A stretch of DNA of 64,000 nt from Rhizophagus clarus (Eukaryota; Glomeromycota; Glomeromycetes; Glomerales; Glomeraceae). The notes under the pieces are model-generated. The model saw nothing but the letters and a program-made list of their open reading frames with translations, was not told the origin of the DNA and did no database searches. Numbering within the stretch: the first letter of the stretch is position 1; every line of letters starts with the position of its first letter. Position numbers and translations under genes: made by a program. Positions 36,393 to 46,850 of the stretch are shown piece after piece. The stretch is from NCBI GenBank assembly GCA_015698045.1, contig BLAL01000006.1, positions 1,178,001-1,242,000 of the forward strand. Reading direction: 5' to 3'.

Positions 36393-36990
36393 TCAAAATT
36401 CAAAAAGCTTGTAAATACGATAATATATCGCTTTAATTGCTTCAAATACGTTCTTGCCTTTCTCCCAATTTCCTTTAAATCCTTGAATTTGTACTTCATC
36501 AAATTTTTTATTTTCAAGCAATTCTGACCGTACTTTATCATCATGATCAATCTTTTGAATAGAACCAAATGAATTATGCATAATTTCTTGTTTAGGCTCC
36601 ACTTTAAGAAATGTATTTGTACCTTTCATTATCTTTTCATTATCACCAAATAATGCTTTATCGATACCGATTAAAGATAAGCTAAGTCTCTCAGACAGTT
36701 AGTAACATTGATGTTTGCATAGTAAACCCAACTTTCCTTACATACATAATCTTTGACAACGAAAGAAGGTGTTTTACCCATCATTTCTGCTAGAATTAAT
36801 GATTGAGTTAGTGTTGCATCTTTATAATCCCAAGCAATTTCATTCTCATTTGAAAGTTTTTTATTATGAATTTGCCTCTATTACGAAAACCAGGATACCA
36901 GTTGCTTTTCTCAATGTACACTTCAAGGGTTTCTAACGTAAGGTTAAACAATCATGCATTAATTCGTGGACTGTTGAAGTCCAAATGCAG
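36393..36990 (-). pseudogene. Unknown coding family, best-preserved copy
   Basis: The minus-strand frames read WDYKDATLTQSLILAEMMGK, TPSFVVKDYVCKESWVYYAN and NVTNCLRDLAYL. After a stop and frame change, GTNTFLKVEPKQEIMHNSFG, IQKIDHDDKVRSELLENKK and FEAIKAIYYRIYKLFEF plus stop follow. The composition is strongly protein-like. At least two breaks (near 36660 and 36850) interrupt it. Two more remnants of the 5' half lie at 19.5 and 30.7 kb. I do not recognise the family, and it may be part of a repetitive element. Confidence 0.65.
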
Positions 36991-37394
36991 TGCATGAACC
37001 AAATCTTCGTATAAGTATAGTACTCGTACATTGTACGATGTACTCAGAAGTCAGTACAGTTACATTTTTGATGAGGTCGTACACTGTACGAGTGTACTTC
37101 GTACAATTTTCGTACATTAGTACAAATATTTTATTTTTTTATTAAATCTTTTATCTTCGGTTTCCGTATCACTATTTTATCTTTCCGAATACTATTTTAT
37201 TTTAATTTTTTTTTCTATTATTTGTATTAAATATGGCACATACTTTATTTTATCGTAGTTCGTACTATCTGTTTTATACGTAATAAATTAATTATCTTTG
37301 CTAATTTAAAAGGTTTAAAGTAAGAAAATAAAGAAAAAATATATATACTAATTGTTCGAAATTAAATTAATGATATATTTTCATAAGTTGGAAC

Positions 37395-37720
37395 TGGAGG
37401 TAAACTCCGAGGTAGGTTTTTTTTTTTTAAATTATTATTAAAGAAATTATATTAGTGTTATTTTTTTTCTTTTCTTTTTTCAGGATAACAAAATTCTGAG
37501 GTAAATAAGGTAATATTTATTTTTTGAAGAAATGAAGTTAATTATTGTTTCTTCTCCCTTTCTCTTTAGTAACGTTAGATTAGCCAGATTCTGAGGTAAA
37601 TATGGATGGCTAAATGACATTGATTTTCTATTAATTCAAAGAAATGATACTAATACTAATATTCATTTCATTTCATTTTGCTTTTAGGAACGTCAAGATA
37701 ACTATAGTTTAAAGGTAAAT
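37395..37720 (+). other. Row of micro-exon-like units in the transposon leader
   Basis: Three or four short segments of 17-27 bp, each preceded by a pyrimidine tract plus AG and followed by a GTAAAT or GTAGGT donor-like sequence, lie about 90 bp apart. The word ATTCTGAGGTAAAT closes two of them (about 37489 and 37592). They look either like a multi-exon 5' leader of the transposase gene or a decayed tandem repeat that includes a splice-like word. Coding capacity is negligible. Confidence 0.4.
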
Positions 37721-38049
37721 TGTAACAGGCTGCTCGCTGGGACGTGGAATTATGCTTTTTTAATATTAATATTTAAATTAAAAAAATAATGCTGACCGAT
37801 TTTTTCATTTTTTTTTTTAACAACAGATGGGAGGGAATTTAAAATTGTTCATTAAACAAAGTATCTTAAGGATATCAGATCGAATAGATTATGTATAAAA
37901 AAAATTTGAAAAATTTATAAATAGTTTTTTTTATTTGAATCAAAGGACAAAGACGCAAAGTAAATAATAAGAATGCTTACTATTTATGATAATGCACATT
38001 ATTTTATGTATGACGATAATCATGATTTACATCTTTTTTTTAAATCATA

Positions 38050-40527
38050 ATGGTTCAAAGCTTGAAAGAATATATTGTTAAAACAAATAAAAAGAACGGA
38101 AATAACAATTTATGTTATTGTAAAGCATGCTTTGCAAAGCTTGGCGAAAATAGTTCAGAGCTAAAAACAATTGTAGGTAAAACTGAAAGGTTGATTACTC
38201 ATTTTAAAAATTGTAGAAACTTTCATGATGCGTATGATAATGAAGAAAAAATAAATTATTTGCCCTTGGCAAGAAAAAAAATAATTTAACAGTGGAAATA
38301 AATACGAATGATTCGTCCAATCAACAATTATTATTACGAAGAGATTCAGTTCATCCGTTCTTCTTTATCTTCCCTTCCATCCCAATGGTCGAATCATGGA
38401 CCTTTAGATAAATGGGTTTGTCGGTCTCTTTCAACTGCAGAAAATCAAAAATTTCGTTATCTGATATTACGAATTACTATTTCTTGTGGATTTCCGTTGT
38501 CTTGGGTAAATAATTCAGAGGTTATTGAATTATTTAAATTTCTTAATCCAGAAATTAAATTACCAGATCGAAAAAAATTATTTAATAAAATTCTGGGTAA
38601 TGCGGTTGAAGAGCTTGATAAGACAATGCTAAAAAAAATTAAAATTAGATCGGATAGGAGTTACGATGTCCTTTGATGGTTGGACAAACGTTCATAAGCA
38701 TGAATTGATGGGAACTGTACTCGTAACATCTGATGGGCAACTTTATGCATGGCAAGTTAAAGATATAAGTAGTAAGCGCGCAACAACTACTGAAGTTCTA
38801 AAACTGAAGGGATGATATCCGAAATAAACAAGATAAAAATAACACTTTTAGCTATTATTACGGATAATGAACCTGCTTATAATGCTGCACGGCTGCACGG
38901 TATGTAAATAATTATTTGATTAATAAATACCTTTAAATTTTGCTTTGCTATATTTTACTAATTTATTAAATTAATTTTAAATACAATTTAGAAAAAGACT
39001 TCGAATTCAGTATCGTAATATTGTTTTTTTGCCTTGTTTCGCTCATCGGAGAAATTTGTGTGTTGGAGATATCTTTAAGGCTTTACCAGATTTTAAATTA
39101 ACATCGGATCAAGTATTAAAGTTTGCGGCTTATTTTAAAAATGCAAATCTCAAATATTTTATAGGTTAACTTTGAAACATTCAAAAGGAAATATATGGAA
39201 AATACATTCAAACTGCAGTTCCTGGATATACCAGATGGAACAGTTATCTTAATTGCTGTCAAAGTTTAATTTCAACTAAGGAAGCTTTACATGTAAGAAA
39301 TTTTCTTTTTTTATTTTTTTAACAAATAATAAAATTTATATTATTTATATTTAACAATAATTTTTTATTTCACAAAACAACGTCATGCAACTGATCCATT
39401 AGTAATATCACGAGAAATTTATTCTATAATTATAGATGACGCTTTTTGGGAACTGTTAACAACTTTAGAAGTTCTTTCAGATCCTTATTGTCATGTTGCA
39501 AACCCGATAAAGCAAGATTACATGAAGTCTTACATTGTTTTGCTTATTTATTTCAATTTTGGAAAGAATTCCCAGATGATGATATGGTTGATGAAATTCT
39601 ATTACGATTACAGAAATGATGGGAGATGTGGGAGCAACCAATTCTCGTACTATCTTGGTTACTTCATCCTGCATACAAAACGAAATATTTTATAATGCCC
39701 TCAAAATCAAAAATTAGTTATTTACACATGGGAAAATGGTTAGTTTACTATTATAATGCTTGAATTGGTCGTAATCCTGAATCCATTCTTACAGAATTTG
39801 ATGATTTTTCACAAGGAATTAAATATCCTTTTGACGAAGCATCTGTTGCTCAATTTAAAGGTAATATTAACAAATATTGGTGTTGGATTCGTGATGCTTA
39901 CCCAGAAATTGGAACTGTTGCGACGCGTATTTTGACATTTGCGTTAACACAGCATCAGTAGAGCGATTATGGAGTAGTATGGGATTCTTTCATACAAAAA
40001 ATAGAAATAGTTTAAAGGTAAATTTATATTAGATTGTAATTAATGTAATTAATTAATATTAAATTAATAATTTTTATTTATATTTATTTATATTATGTAG
40101 TTTACTCGAGTATTGGAAATGGCTAAATTACGAGCTGACATTAACTATAATCGATGTAATGATCAACAATCCGCTAATAATACAACCGAAAATGAAAATA
40201 AAAATAAAAATGAAGAAGAAAATGAAAATGAAAGATATTTACAAAATGAAGAATTAAATAATAATGATCTTAATAATCAAGATAACATAGATTTAAAAGA
40301 AAATTCAAATTTTCAATTTAATGATCATTTAAATGAATGGTTAGAAGAACTACAGCAAGAGGAAAGTAATAAATATGATAGTGAGCATGAAGAAAATAGT
40401 GAAAGCGAAAAAAGATTTTAACTATATAAATGTTGAAGATATTGAGCATCCAGCAGAAAATATTGATGCTAAATGGAAATTAGAATTTATGTTTGAAGAT
40501 AATTTGTGCAATCCTTTTAATGTATAA
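38050..40527 (+). pseudogene. BED zinc finger / DUF659 / hAT-dimerisation transposase, broken
   Basis: Order of parts: a BED-like finger (38050-38286: CYCKAC...HFKNC); a helical segment with PLDKWVCRSL and CGFPLSWVNN (38308-38660); a DUF659-like stretch (about 38665-38900: MSFDGWTNVHKHELMGTVL, DNEPAYNAAR); then FLPCFAHRRNLCVGDIFKA (about 39030), TRWNSYLN (about 39225) and the C-terminal hAT dimerisation motif TASVERLWSSMGFFHTKN (about 39948). An Asn/Glu-rich tail (40113-40421) follows. An apparent intron at about 38905-38990 separates AAR from KRLRIQYR. Frameshifts near 38277, 38360, 38660, 38810, 39500 and 39940, with many stops, make it non-functional. Transposases of this type cut and paste DNA between hAT ends. 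Confidence 0.85.
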
Positions 40528-40884
40528 TTTTCTTTTATAATAAATAAATTTACATAATTTATTGTATAAATATTTAAAATTAATATTGCATATGAAAATG
40601 TACTATACTAAAAAGTTTCAGCACAGAATAGTACTGTACGTAATGTACGAAATGTACTGGTACAGTACAGTACGATTCACTTGAACAAATGACCCGTTGT
40701 CGATGGTGTCACATCTTTTACCTTCTTTATTGTTGTGCTGCAACTGCTGCAACTTAAACTTTTTATCAAGTAAGAACACTTGAAAAATAACATTTACAGT
40801 ATATAAATATGTTAAAAGTCGTTTCATATGAAACTAAAGAAACCTTTAATGATATTACACAGATATTGTTTTTCAAAACGGAAG

Positions 40885-41440
40885 AGATCTTTTGTATCAA
40901 TATTTGTCAAGTAAACCAACAATTCATTATTTTTTTTTTTAATTATGACATATTATTCCATAATTCTATAAACGTTATTTCATAAAACTTGATTGTGTTG
41001 TATTTTTATCCATTAGCCCATTCAAGAACCAGTATGGAAAAAATGGAAGAAGCAAATTTTGGAATTAATGAGAGTTAAACTGAAAGTAATTCATTTATAT
41101 CTATATATGGATAATCGCTTAGTGACATTTCCAATTCATTATATGAAAAAAATAGAATGATCAAATGTTAAACCATTCAAGAAACAGATGTGTATTTCGA
41201 TAGAGTTAAAGTGATCAATTTATAGCTATATATGGATGACTTTCAATTCATCCATTTAAAAAATCGTATATAGAAAAAGAGGAATGATCAAAAACTACAA
41301 AAAAATAAATAAGGAAATTAAACTATGAAAAGTTTCACAATACCTTTTGATCAATCTATCAATTTCAATAAATAATATAAACTTTAATAACTCTTATAAG
41401 GATTAAAAATTTTCACAAAATTTCGTCTACAAAAACAATT
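40885..41440 (+). repeat. Duplicated 5' flank of the small zinc-protein gene, copy A
   Basis: Matches 58817-59600 and, in part, 57420-57720. Shared landmarks are ATTTGTCAAGTAAA, AAAAAATGGAAGAAGCAAAT, TATATATGGATGA and TATATAGAAAAAGAGGAATG. The duplication therefore extends at least 550 bp upstream of the start codon. Confidence 0.8.
41395..41430 (+). promoter_or_regulatory. Conserved core promoter of the small zinc-protein family
   Basis: TATAAGGATTAAA, then TTTCACAAAATTTCGTCTAC, lies 20-55 bp before the ATG at 41449. The same block occurs before 59608 and before the broken copy at 57.7 kb. It is conserved better than the DNA around it, which suggests selection or recent duplication. Confidence 0.65.
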
Positions 41441-41448
41441 TATTCAAA

Positions 41449-41775
41449 ATGACAGAATGGATTCCTTTGTATATACCCTGTCCTGTATCGAGCATATCGA
41501 GCACAAGATCGCCATGCCGTTATTATCACAGTGATTGTGGTGGTTCTATTAGAATCTCAACTGAAGTCTATTTGAAATGTGTCAACTGCGGCAAATGTAG
41601 TCATTGGAAAGAATGGACCTTTTCTTGTGCAGAACACTCTTCAATCTATAAAATGATAAATGGCAAGGATTTTCTCAATAGTTTGAGCATTGCGATGCAA
41701 CCTAGTGGCAAAGATGGTGGAACGATGGCTACAATGCGTCAGATTATTAAAAAGTTAATGGAGGAGATAATTTAA
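41449..41775 (+). CDS. Small Cys/His-rich protein, 108 residues, intronless
   Basis: The family and function are not known to me. Candidate metal ligands are Cys11, Cys23, His27, Cys30, Cys44, Cys47, His52, Cys60 and His63, in the pattern C-x11-C-x3-H-x2-CGGS ... C-x2-C-x4-HW ... FSC-x2-H. A C-terminal amphipathic helix follows (IIKKLMEEI). The spacing suggests a two-zinc fold of treble-clef or ribbon type. The paralogue at 59608-59943 keeps every one of these positions while the rest differs widely, which supports a real gene. The start is fixed by the conserved promoter and by alignment of the first residues with the paralogue. No signal peptide or membrane segment. Confidence 0.8.
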   Translation: MTEWIPLYIPCPVSSISSTRSPCRYYHSDCGGSIRISTEVYLKCVNCGKCSHWKEWTFSCAEHSSIYKMINGKDFLNSLSIAMQPSGKDGGTMATMRQIIKKLMEEII

Positions 41776-42841
41776 AGGAAATTGTAATTTATAGCTATTA
41801 TCTATTGTAGTATTTAAAAATTACTCGCTCTAGTTTCAAAGAATACTTATTTATTATTTATGACAATTTTTTATTATTTTGTCGTTCTTTAACTTTAAGG
41901 CTTTCTTTTCCTTGAAGGTTTTAGTCTTTGCAATACACTTCAAAGTTTCTTGTATATGATTGCATATTTTTTTTTTAAATAAAGACCTACTTTGTTTATT
42001 ATTTCTTATTGTATATGTTTCTGTATATTATATTTTAAGCAGGTGAAACAATATATTTGGTTTAATAAGATAAACCGTATATTAAATATTATATAATTAC
42101 CGATGTTTATTATTATCGTTTAGTCAAATAGGGTTATGCTGATTTTCTTAAATCGATCCTAGTCCGATTAACCAAAAAAAATTAAATTCTGAATTAATCT
42201 TGGCTGAAATTATAATTTGATCCAGGTGATATGACTCGGGCACCCGATCATGTGGATCATGCACGAGTCATTAAAATCAACAATCATTATTGGTAGTAAT
42301 AGTTATACATTCTGACTTAGTCTTTAATAATTTTAATGAAAGAACTTAAATATTTAACTTTACAAAACTTTTATATGAAATATTTTGACCAACTATTTTG
42401 TAATTTGTGTATATATATTATACTTTATTAAGATTAAAGGAAAAATTACTAAATTTTCATTATTTTGATACTTTTTTCATTGTGATAAGTAACATTTTAA
42501 TAATTTTATGTTCTTGCAAGAGAAGGAATCCACGTGTACATGGCTCTTTCTGCTAAGCAAATCTGTAGTCTGAGAGAAACTGAGGTTCTATAGCTGACAA
42601 TGATAACAATATGGCAATAATATGGGTTAATTAGAAAATTTTATTTATTAGATTTAGAATGTAGTAGATTTATTTTTCTCCTGTTCATTATTTTTGTATT
42701 TTTTTAATATTCTTACTAAATTTTTTGTTTGTTTTCTTATTTTCTTTTTTTTATATTTAATAACTATAGCACGTGACTGTATGAGGCACCTCTATGTGAT
42801 AGTACTTCTCATAAGGTTTAACTTGTCTCCATATTAATATA
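41776..42841. other. Intergenic AT-rich DNA
   Basis: No gene supported. The patch at 42140-42275 is less AT-rich but I cannot assign it. Confidence 0.4.
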
Positions 42842-43411
42842 GATGGCCATGATGTGGTTCTTGATGAATCGGGAATAAATGAAGCAGAAGTTGGATTTAA
42901 TCATTGGATATCTTTGCTGGCTACCAATGTGGATTATGTGAAATCTGAAGGGAATAAATTAGAATAAATTCCTAACAAAGAATCTTGTCAAAGAAGCTTA
43001 TCACCATCATGCTGCCATCAGGATGCCATTTGGGTTTAGATTTACAAATTCCCATTAATAAATCCGGTATATGTTTTTGGTGAATCTGTTAAACCGTGGT
43101 ATGATTATAAGATTCTAGGTATCTATACTGATTTAAATAAAGAAGAAGACTCAGAACAAGTAACATCAGGACCATCAAGCGCAAATTTTACATTTACACG
43201 AGTAAAATCTTCTGAAGATAAAGCAAAAAATATTTATATTCGAGGCATTAAGGTATTTGGATTTGATGATGAAATTAATAAAAAATACTCTATATACGCC
43301 TTTGGCCATTAGATAGATATTGGAGCATTTTTTGATGAAAATGAATTGAATAGGAAAGATGAGATCAGATCTTTTTTACCTATTATTGTATTTGAGGTCA
43401 TTCTTTGAATG
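42842..43411 (+). pseudogene. Decayed gene of unknown family
   Basis: A plus-strand frame reads DGHDVVLDESGINEAEVGFN and HWISLLATNVDYVKSEGNK before a stop. After frame changes, from about 43068, it continues VFGESVKPWYDYKILGIY, TDLNKEEDSEQVTSGPSSAN, NIYIRGIKVFGFDDEINKKY and, past a TAG, DIGAFFDENELNRKDEIRSF. The composition is clearly coding. I do not recognise the domain. It has at least three breaks. Confidence 0.6.
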
Positions 43412-44744
43412 AGAAATGGAAGATAAAAAATGAAGAGTGATTTATTACTGATTAATGGGAAAATATGGAAGAGGAGAAAAGTTGGGAGGAAAGTATTAGT
43501 ATTCATATTCAATGTGTATATTTTACAGACTGCATTGCGTACAATGTATACTATGAGTTCATGGTTTGCACATCAGCTTGGTATGAAAATGTAATTATAT
43601 AATATAATAGTGCAAGTGTAAAATGTAAATATAAAATTTAAAATTCGAGCAAATAATAAAATAATGAATTAAGAATATTTGAAAAGTTTGCAGGAATATA
43701 ATAAGAAGCTTTTCAAACTTATCTGAATTAGATCAAGATATATTTTTAATTGCTCAATTTAAATATTTTTTATAAAAAGTCCTTCAATATTTTAGATACA
43801 TAGAAGTTTTCTGACAAAATCATTTGTCTTAATGATAGAAAAAATCAAAAACTTACCTTATCCAACTATCAGATGTACACAGTTTCTTCTATTTGAATCC
43901 ACAAACCTGTAGCAAATGCTTACTGCTGATAATACAGAAATGTTATGTTGAGTTGTTGATTGGTTCACTGTATGCTATGTGAGACTAATTGCATGTTTTG
44001 GAAAATAACTCATAAATCTTAATACATGTTTCCAAGTGATAGGTTCCAGACTATGTAGCTGTTACTGTTTCTCTAATTTTAAAAATTGACATTTGCTTTG
44101 TTATATATAAATGTTATAGGTGTCAGTTTTTGAAATAATTTATTAACTTGGAGCTCTCCTAAGAAAAATATTGAATTAACCAATAAATATGTAGTTAAAG
44201 ATATTATAATCATTACACAAATCTAAGTGTTATGTGTGTAGGAAAATTTGGAATTCACAGGTGCTTAACGTTGCGTAGTAGTATGGTAGGAGTATTTTTT
44301 TACTGTGCAGCAAAAACTGGCCAGAGTCAGTAAATACCTTACAACATATAAAACCCAAATCTGGGTCAACTGGGATCTGACCCAATACAGGTCTCTAGCC
44401 AGTAGTATATACTAAACATGGCCGGCATTATGCATTTTTGGGTGGAATTAAGAATTTAACTATGTGAAGGTGTTAAATATGCAGAAATAATGCCATTGAC
44501 GTTAAAGTTTTATAATTATAATGTTTAGTAAACATTTATTTCTATAGATTTAACATCTCTAACATTAAATTTCATTCATTTTAGCGTCAGAGATGTTATT
44601 TCACAGATTTAACATTTCTAATGTTAAAATCTGACACCAAAGCCTTTTTTCCGCAGATTTAATGTCTTCAATGTTTATCCTAGTGCTTAATACACTTAAA
44701 TATAAGAATTTTGCTTAAATTATTTTTTTTATATTTATTTCCAT
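43412..44744. other. Intergenic DNA with a short degenerate tandem repeat
   Basis: No gene supported. At about 44545-44690 the phrase AGATTTAACAT(C/T)TCTAA(C/T)(A/G)TT recurs about three times, 54-60 bp apart, with flanking variation. Confidence 0.4.
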
Positions 44745-45225
44745 CTGGATCCCAGTTCAAATCAAATATTTGTCATCTGGATTATAAACTGGACGAAAAC
44801 TCTGGATTTCAGATATCTGAAAAAACAAAATCTGGATTGATCTGGATACAGATCGAAGCATTAGATGGATTCATCTTCAAATAAAACAGATGATCTGTTT
44901 CATTCTAATTTGAATCTCTTGAGTGCAGATAATTTCATAATACTAATCTGAATTATGCAACTTAAATTTTAGTTTACAATTATTCAAAAAAGGAAATTTA
45001 TATGCTGATCATATAATTTCAACTAGAATTATAGCTAGTATTGCCAAAAATTTATAATTTTGGTAGGAATTATAAATTTAATTGTATGCAAAAAAAAATC
45101 TTTCATTCATCAGATGAAACAGATATCTGATTCACATCACAAATTATCCATCATCTGATGCTATCTGATCTGCTTGGATGATAACAGATGATCCTCAGAT
45201 CTTAACTCTAAATTCTGGCCCTAAA
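44745..45225. mobile_element. Possible inverted-array element with ATCTGGAT / CAGATGATCTG motifs
   Basis: The left part (44750-44905) is dense in ATCTGGAT and CAGATGATCTG words, and the right part (45095-45205) is dense in ATCAGATG and GATCTGCTTGG words in the opposite sense, around an AT-rich centre. The architecture matches the other arrays here, but the termini and target duplication could not be fixed. Confidence 0.45.
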
Positions 45226-45271
45226 AAAATGTGTACAGCTAATAGTAAAATTTTTTTGGCTGCCTCTAACC

Positions 45272-45629
45272 TAGAGATTGGAATCAATTATCATTTGAAG
45301 TATTGATTCTAGAATTGATTAATTGTGATTAATTATTATTTGAAATTATACTTAAAATTTAAAATATTCATCAGATTCTAATCATGTGACCATTAAATAT
45401 ATGAAAATTGATACAAATTTTTTTCTTTTTTGAGATTTTGTGCAATATAACTTGCATTTCATTGGCAACAAAATTTCTTTTTTTGAAGATTATGCAATAT
45501 CATGTGACAGTCCTACTTCTATTGGCCTTACTGCGCCACAATAAGTAAATTTGATTTTATTCGATAATCAACTTTAAAATTAATTTTCAATAGATAATTT
45601 TGATTATTGTGAAATCGATTCCAATCCCT
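45272..45629. mobile_element. hAT-like miniature element with TAGGGATTGGAATC ends
   Basis: The left end TAGAGATTGGAATCAATT and the right end, reverse-complemented TAGGGATTGGAATCGATT, form a terminal inverted repeat with two mismatches. The flanking octamers CTCTAACC and CTCTGACT match at six of eight positions. The interior (358-bp element) has TTGATT and AATTAATT words and no gene. Confidence 0.7.
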
Positions 45630-46149
45630 ACTCTGACTTATATATATATATTTCAGGATCCTGTTATAACATCACTTGCTGCATAGCCTATAGTGTATAT
45701 TCCATGTTATAGTACTAATAGTAGGTCTTTTGTAAATGATGATATAATACAATAGATGTATTTCATTAGATTTGCAGATGAAATCCTAGAATTTAAAATT
45801 TAAATGACACAAATACCATTTTGAATCATTAGGTTTTTTGAATTCACTTATTATATTAGGATCAGTTTTTGAATTAAACTCGGGGTCCTTCTTTGGAAAA
45901 CATTCAAATACAGTAGCATTAATTTTTTTTAACTTGATTACCCTCATATTTTGATATTTAATTAAAAAACAAAGCAATATTTATGTTAAATTATATTATA
46001 GTGGTATAATAATTGACAAAAGTTGGAAAAGAAAATCAAATACAAGAGTTGCTATAAAATATATACATAATTCACAAAATTTCTTGATGAGTTTATAAAT
46101 AAAGTATAAATTTCTTATAATATAATTTTTATTTTTTTTTGAATAATAT
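45630..46149. other. Intergenic AT-rich DNA
   Basis: The minus-strand open frame at 45786-45977 has no recognisable domain and was not accepted. Nothing else is supported. Confidence 0.4.
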
Positions 46150-46850
46150 TTTAATATATTTTAATATTATTATATAGGTTAAAGCATATCCTAAGCAAAA
46201 AAATAGATAATATTACTTAAAATATAAGGAATATCTCAAAATAAAAATACAAAAAATTATCATGATTCTCGAATATGCAGAAAGTGGAAATTTCAATAAT
46301 TATTTAGATAAAAATTATGAAAGTTTTGATTGGACTAATGGATTAAAAGAATTAGCTAATATTATTAAAAGGACTTAGTGAAATTCATCAAAAACAGATG
46401 GCTCATCATGATTTTCATATAGGGAATATATTATTTACAAAAGAAATAAAAGAAATTCATCATTGTTATGATGATGAAGAAATTATTAATGAATATTGTT
46501 ATAGTGCATATATTTCTGATATGGGATTGTGTAAAAAAATTGATGATATTGACAAAACAAGTATTCATAGGGTTATGTCTTATGTAATACCTGAAGTATT
46601 AAGAAGAAAACCTTATACTCAAGCAGCAAATATATATAGCTTTGGTATGATTATGTATGTTGTAACAATCTTTTGCCAATCAAGCTTATGAGGTTTTATT
46701 ACTCAATATACGTAACAAAATCAGACCTGAAATAAATGAAAATATTGACTAAAGTATTGTATTGATTTAATGAAAAAATGCCAGGATTTAAATCCAGACA
46801 ATGGAAAAACTTTATTGAAATAAATGAAATGATTGATCTATTTATCATTT
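46150..46850 (+). pseudogene. TKL kinase remnant, second exon onward
   Basis: An intron-like acceptor at 46178 is followed by VKAYPKQKN and a stop, then IMILEYAESGNFNNYLDKNY, FDWTNGLKELANII, and after an extra base in an A-run (about 46366) LSEIHQKQMAHHDFHIGNIL, SDMGLCKKID, YVIPEVLRRKPYTQA and IYSFGMIMY. A further extra T near 46673 breaks the frame before ANQAYEVLLL. The catalytic loop reads HHDFHIGN (HHD for HRD), the metal-binding motif is DMG, and the terminal CW motif is CQ. It is broken in at least three places and no N-lobe exon precedes it. Confidence 0.8.

Larger units (their letters stand above)
37008..40674 (+). mobile_element. BED/hAT transposon, degenerate
   Basis: It carries the remnant transposase at 38050-40527. 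Both outer ends are packed with GTAC-containing words (CGTACATTGTACGATGTAC on the left, TGTACGTAATGTACGAAATG on the right). A gapped terminal inverted repeat starts with CGTA at 37008 and ends at about 40674. I found no clean 8-bp target duplication, so the exact ends are approximate. The subterminal clustering of one short word is typical of hAT transposase binding sites. Confidence 0.65.

Noticed and set aside
37008-40674. Clean terminal inverted repeat and 8-bp duplication for the hAT transposon
   Set aside because: Only a gapped, low-identity match of the ends was found, and the flanking octamers do not agree; ends are given as approximate.
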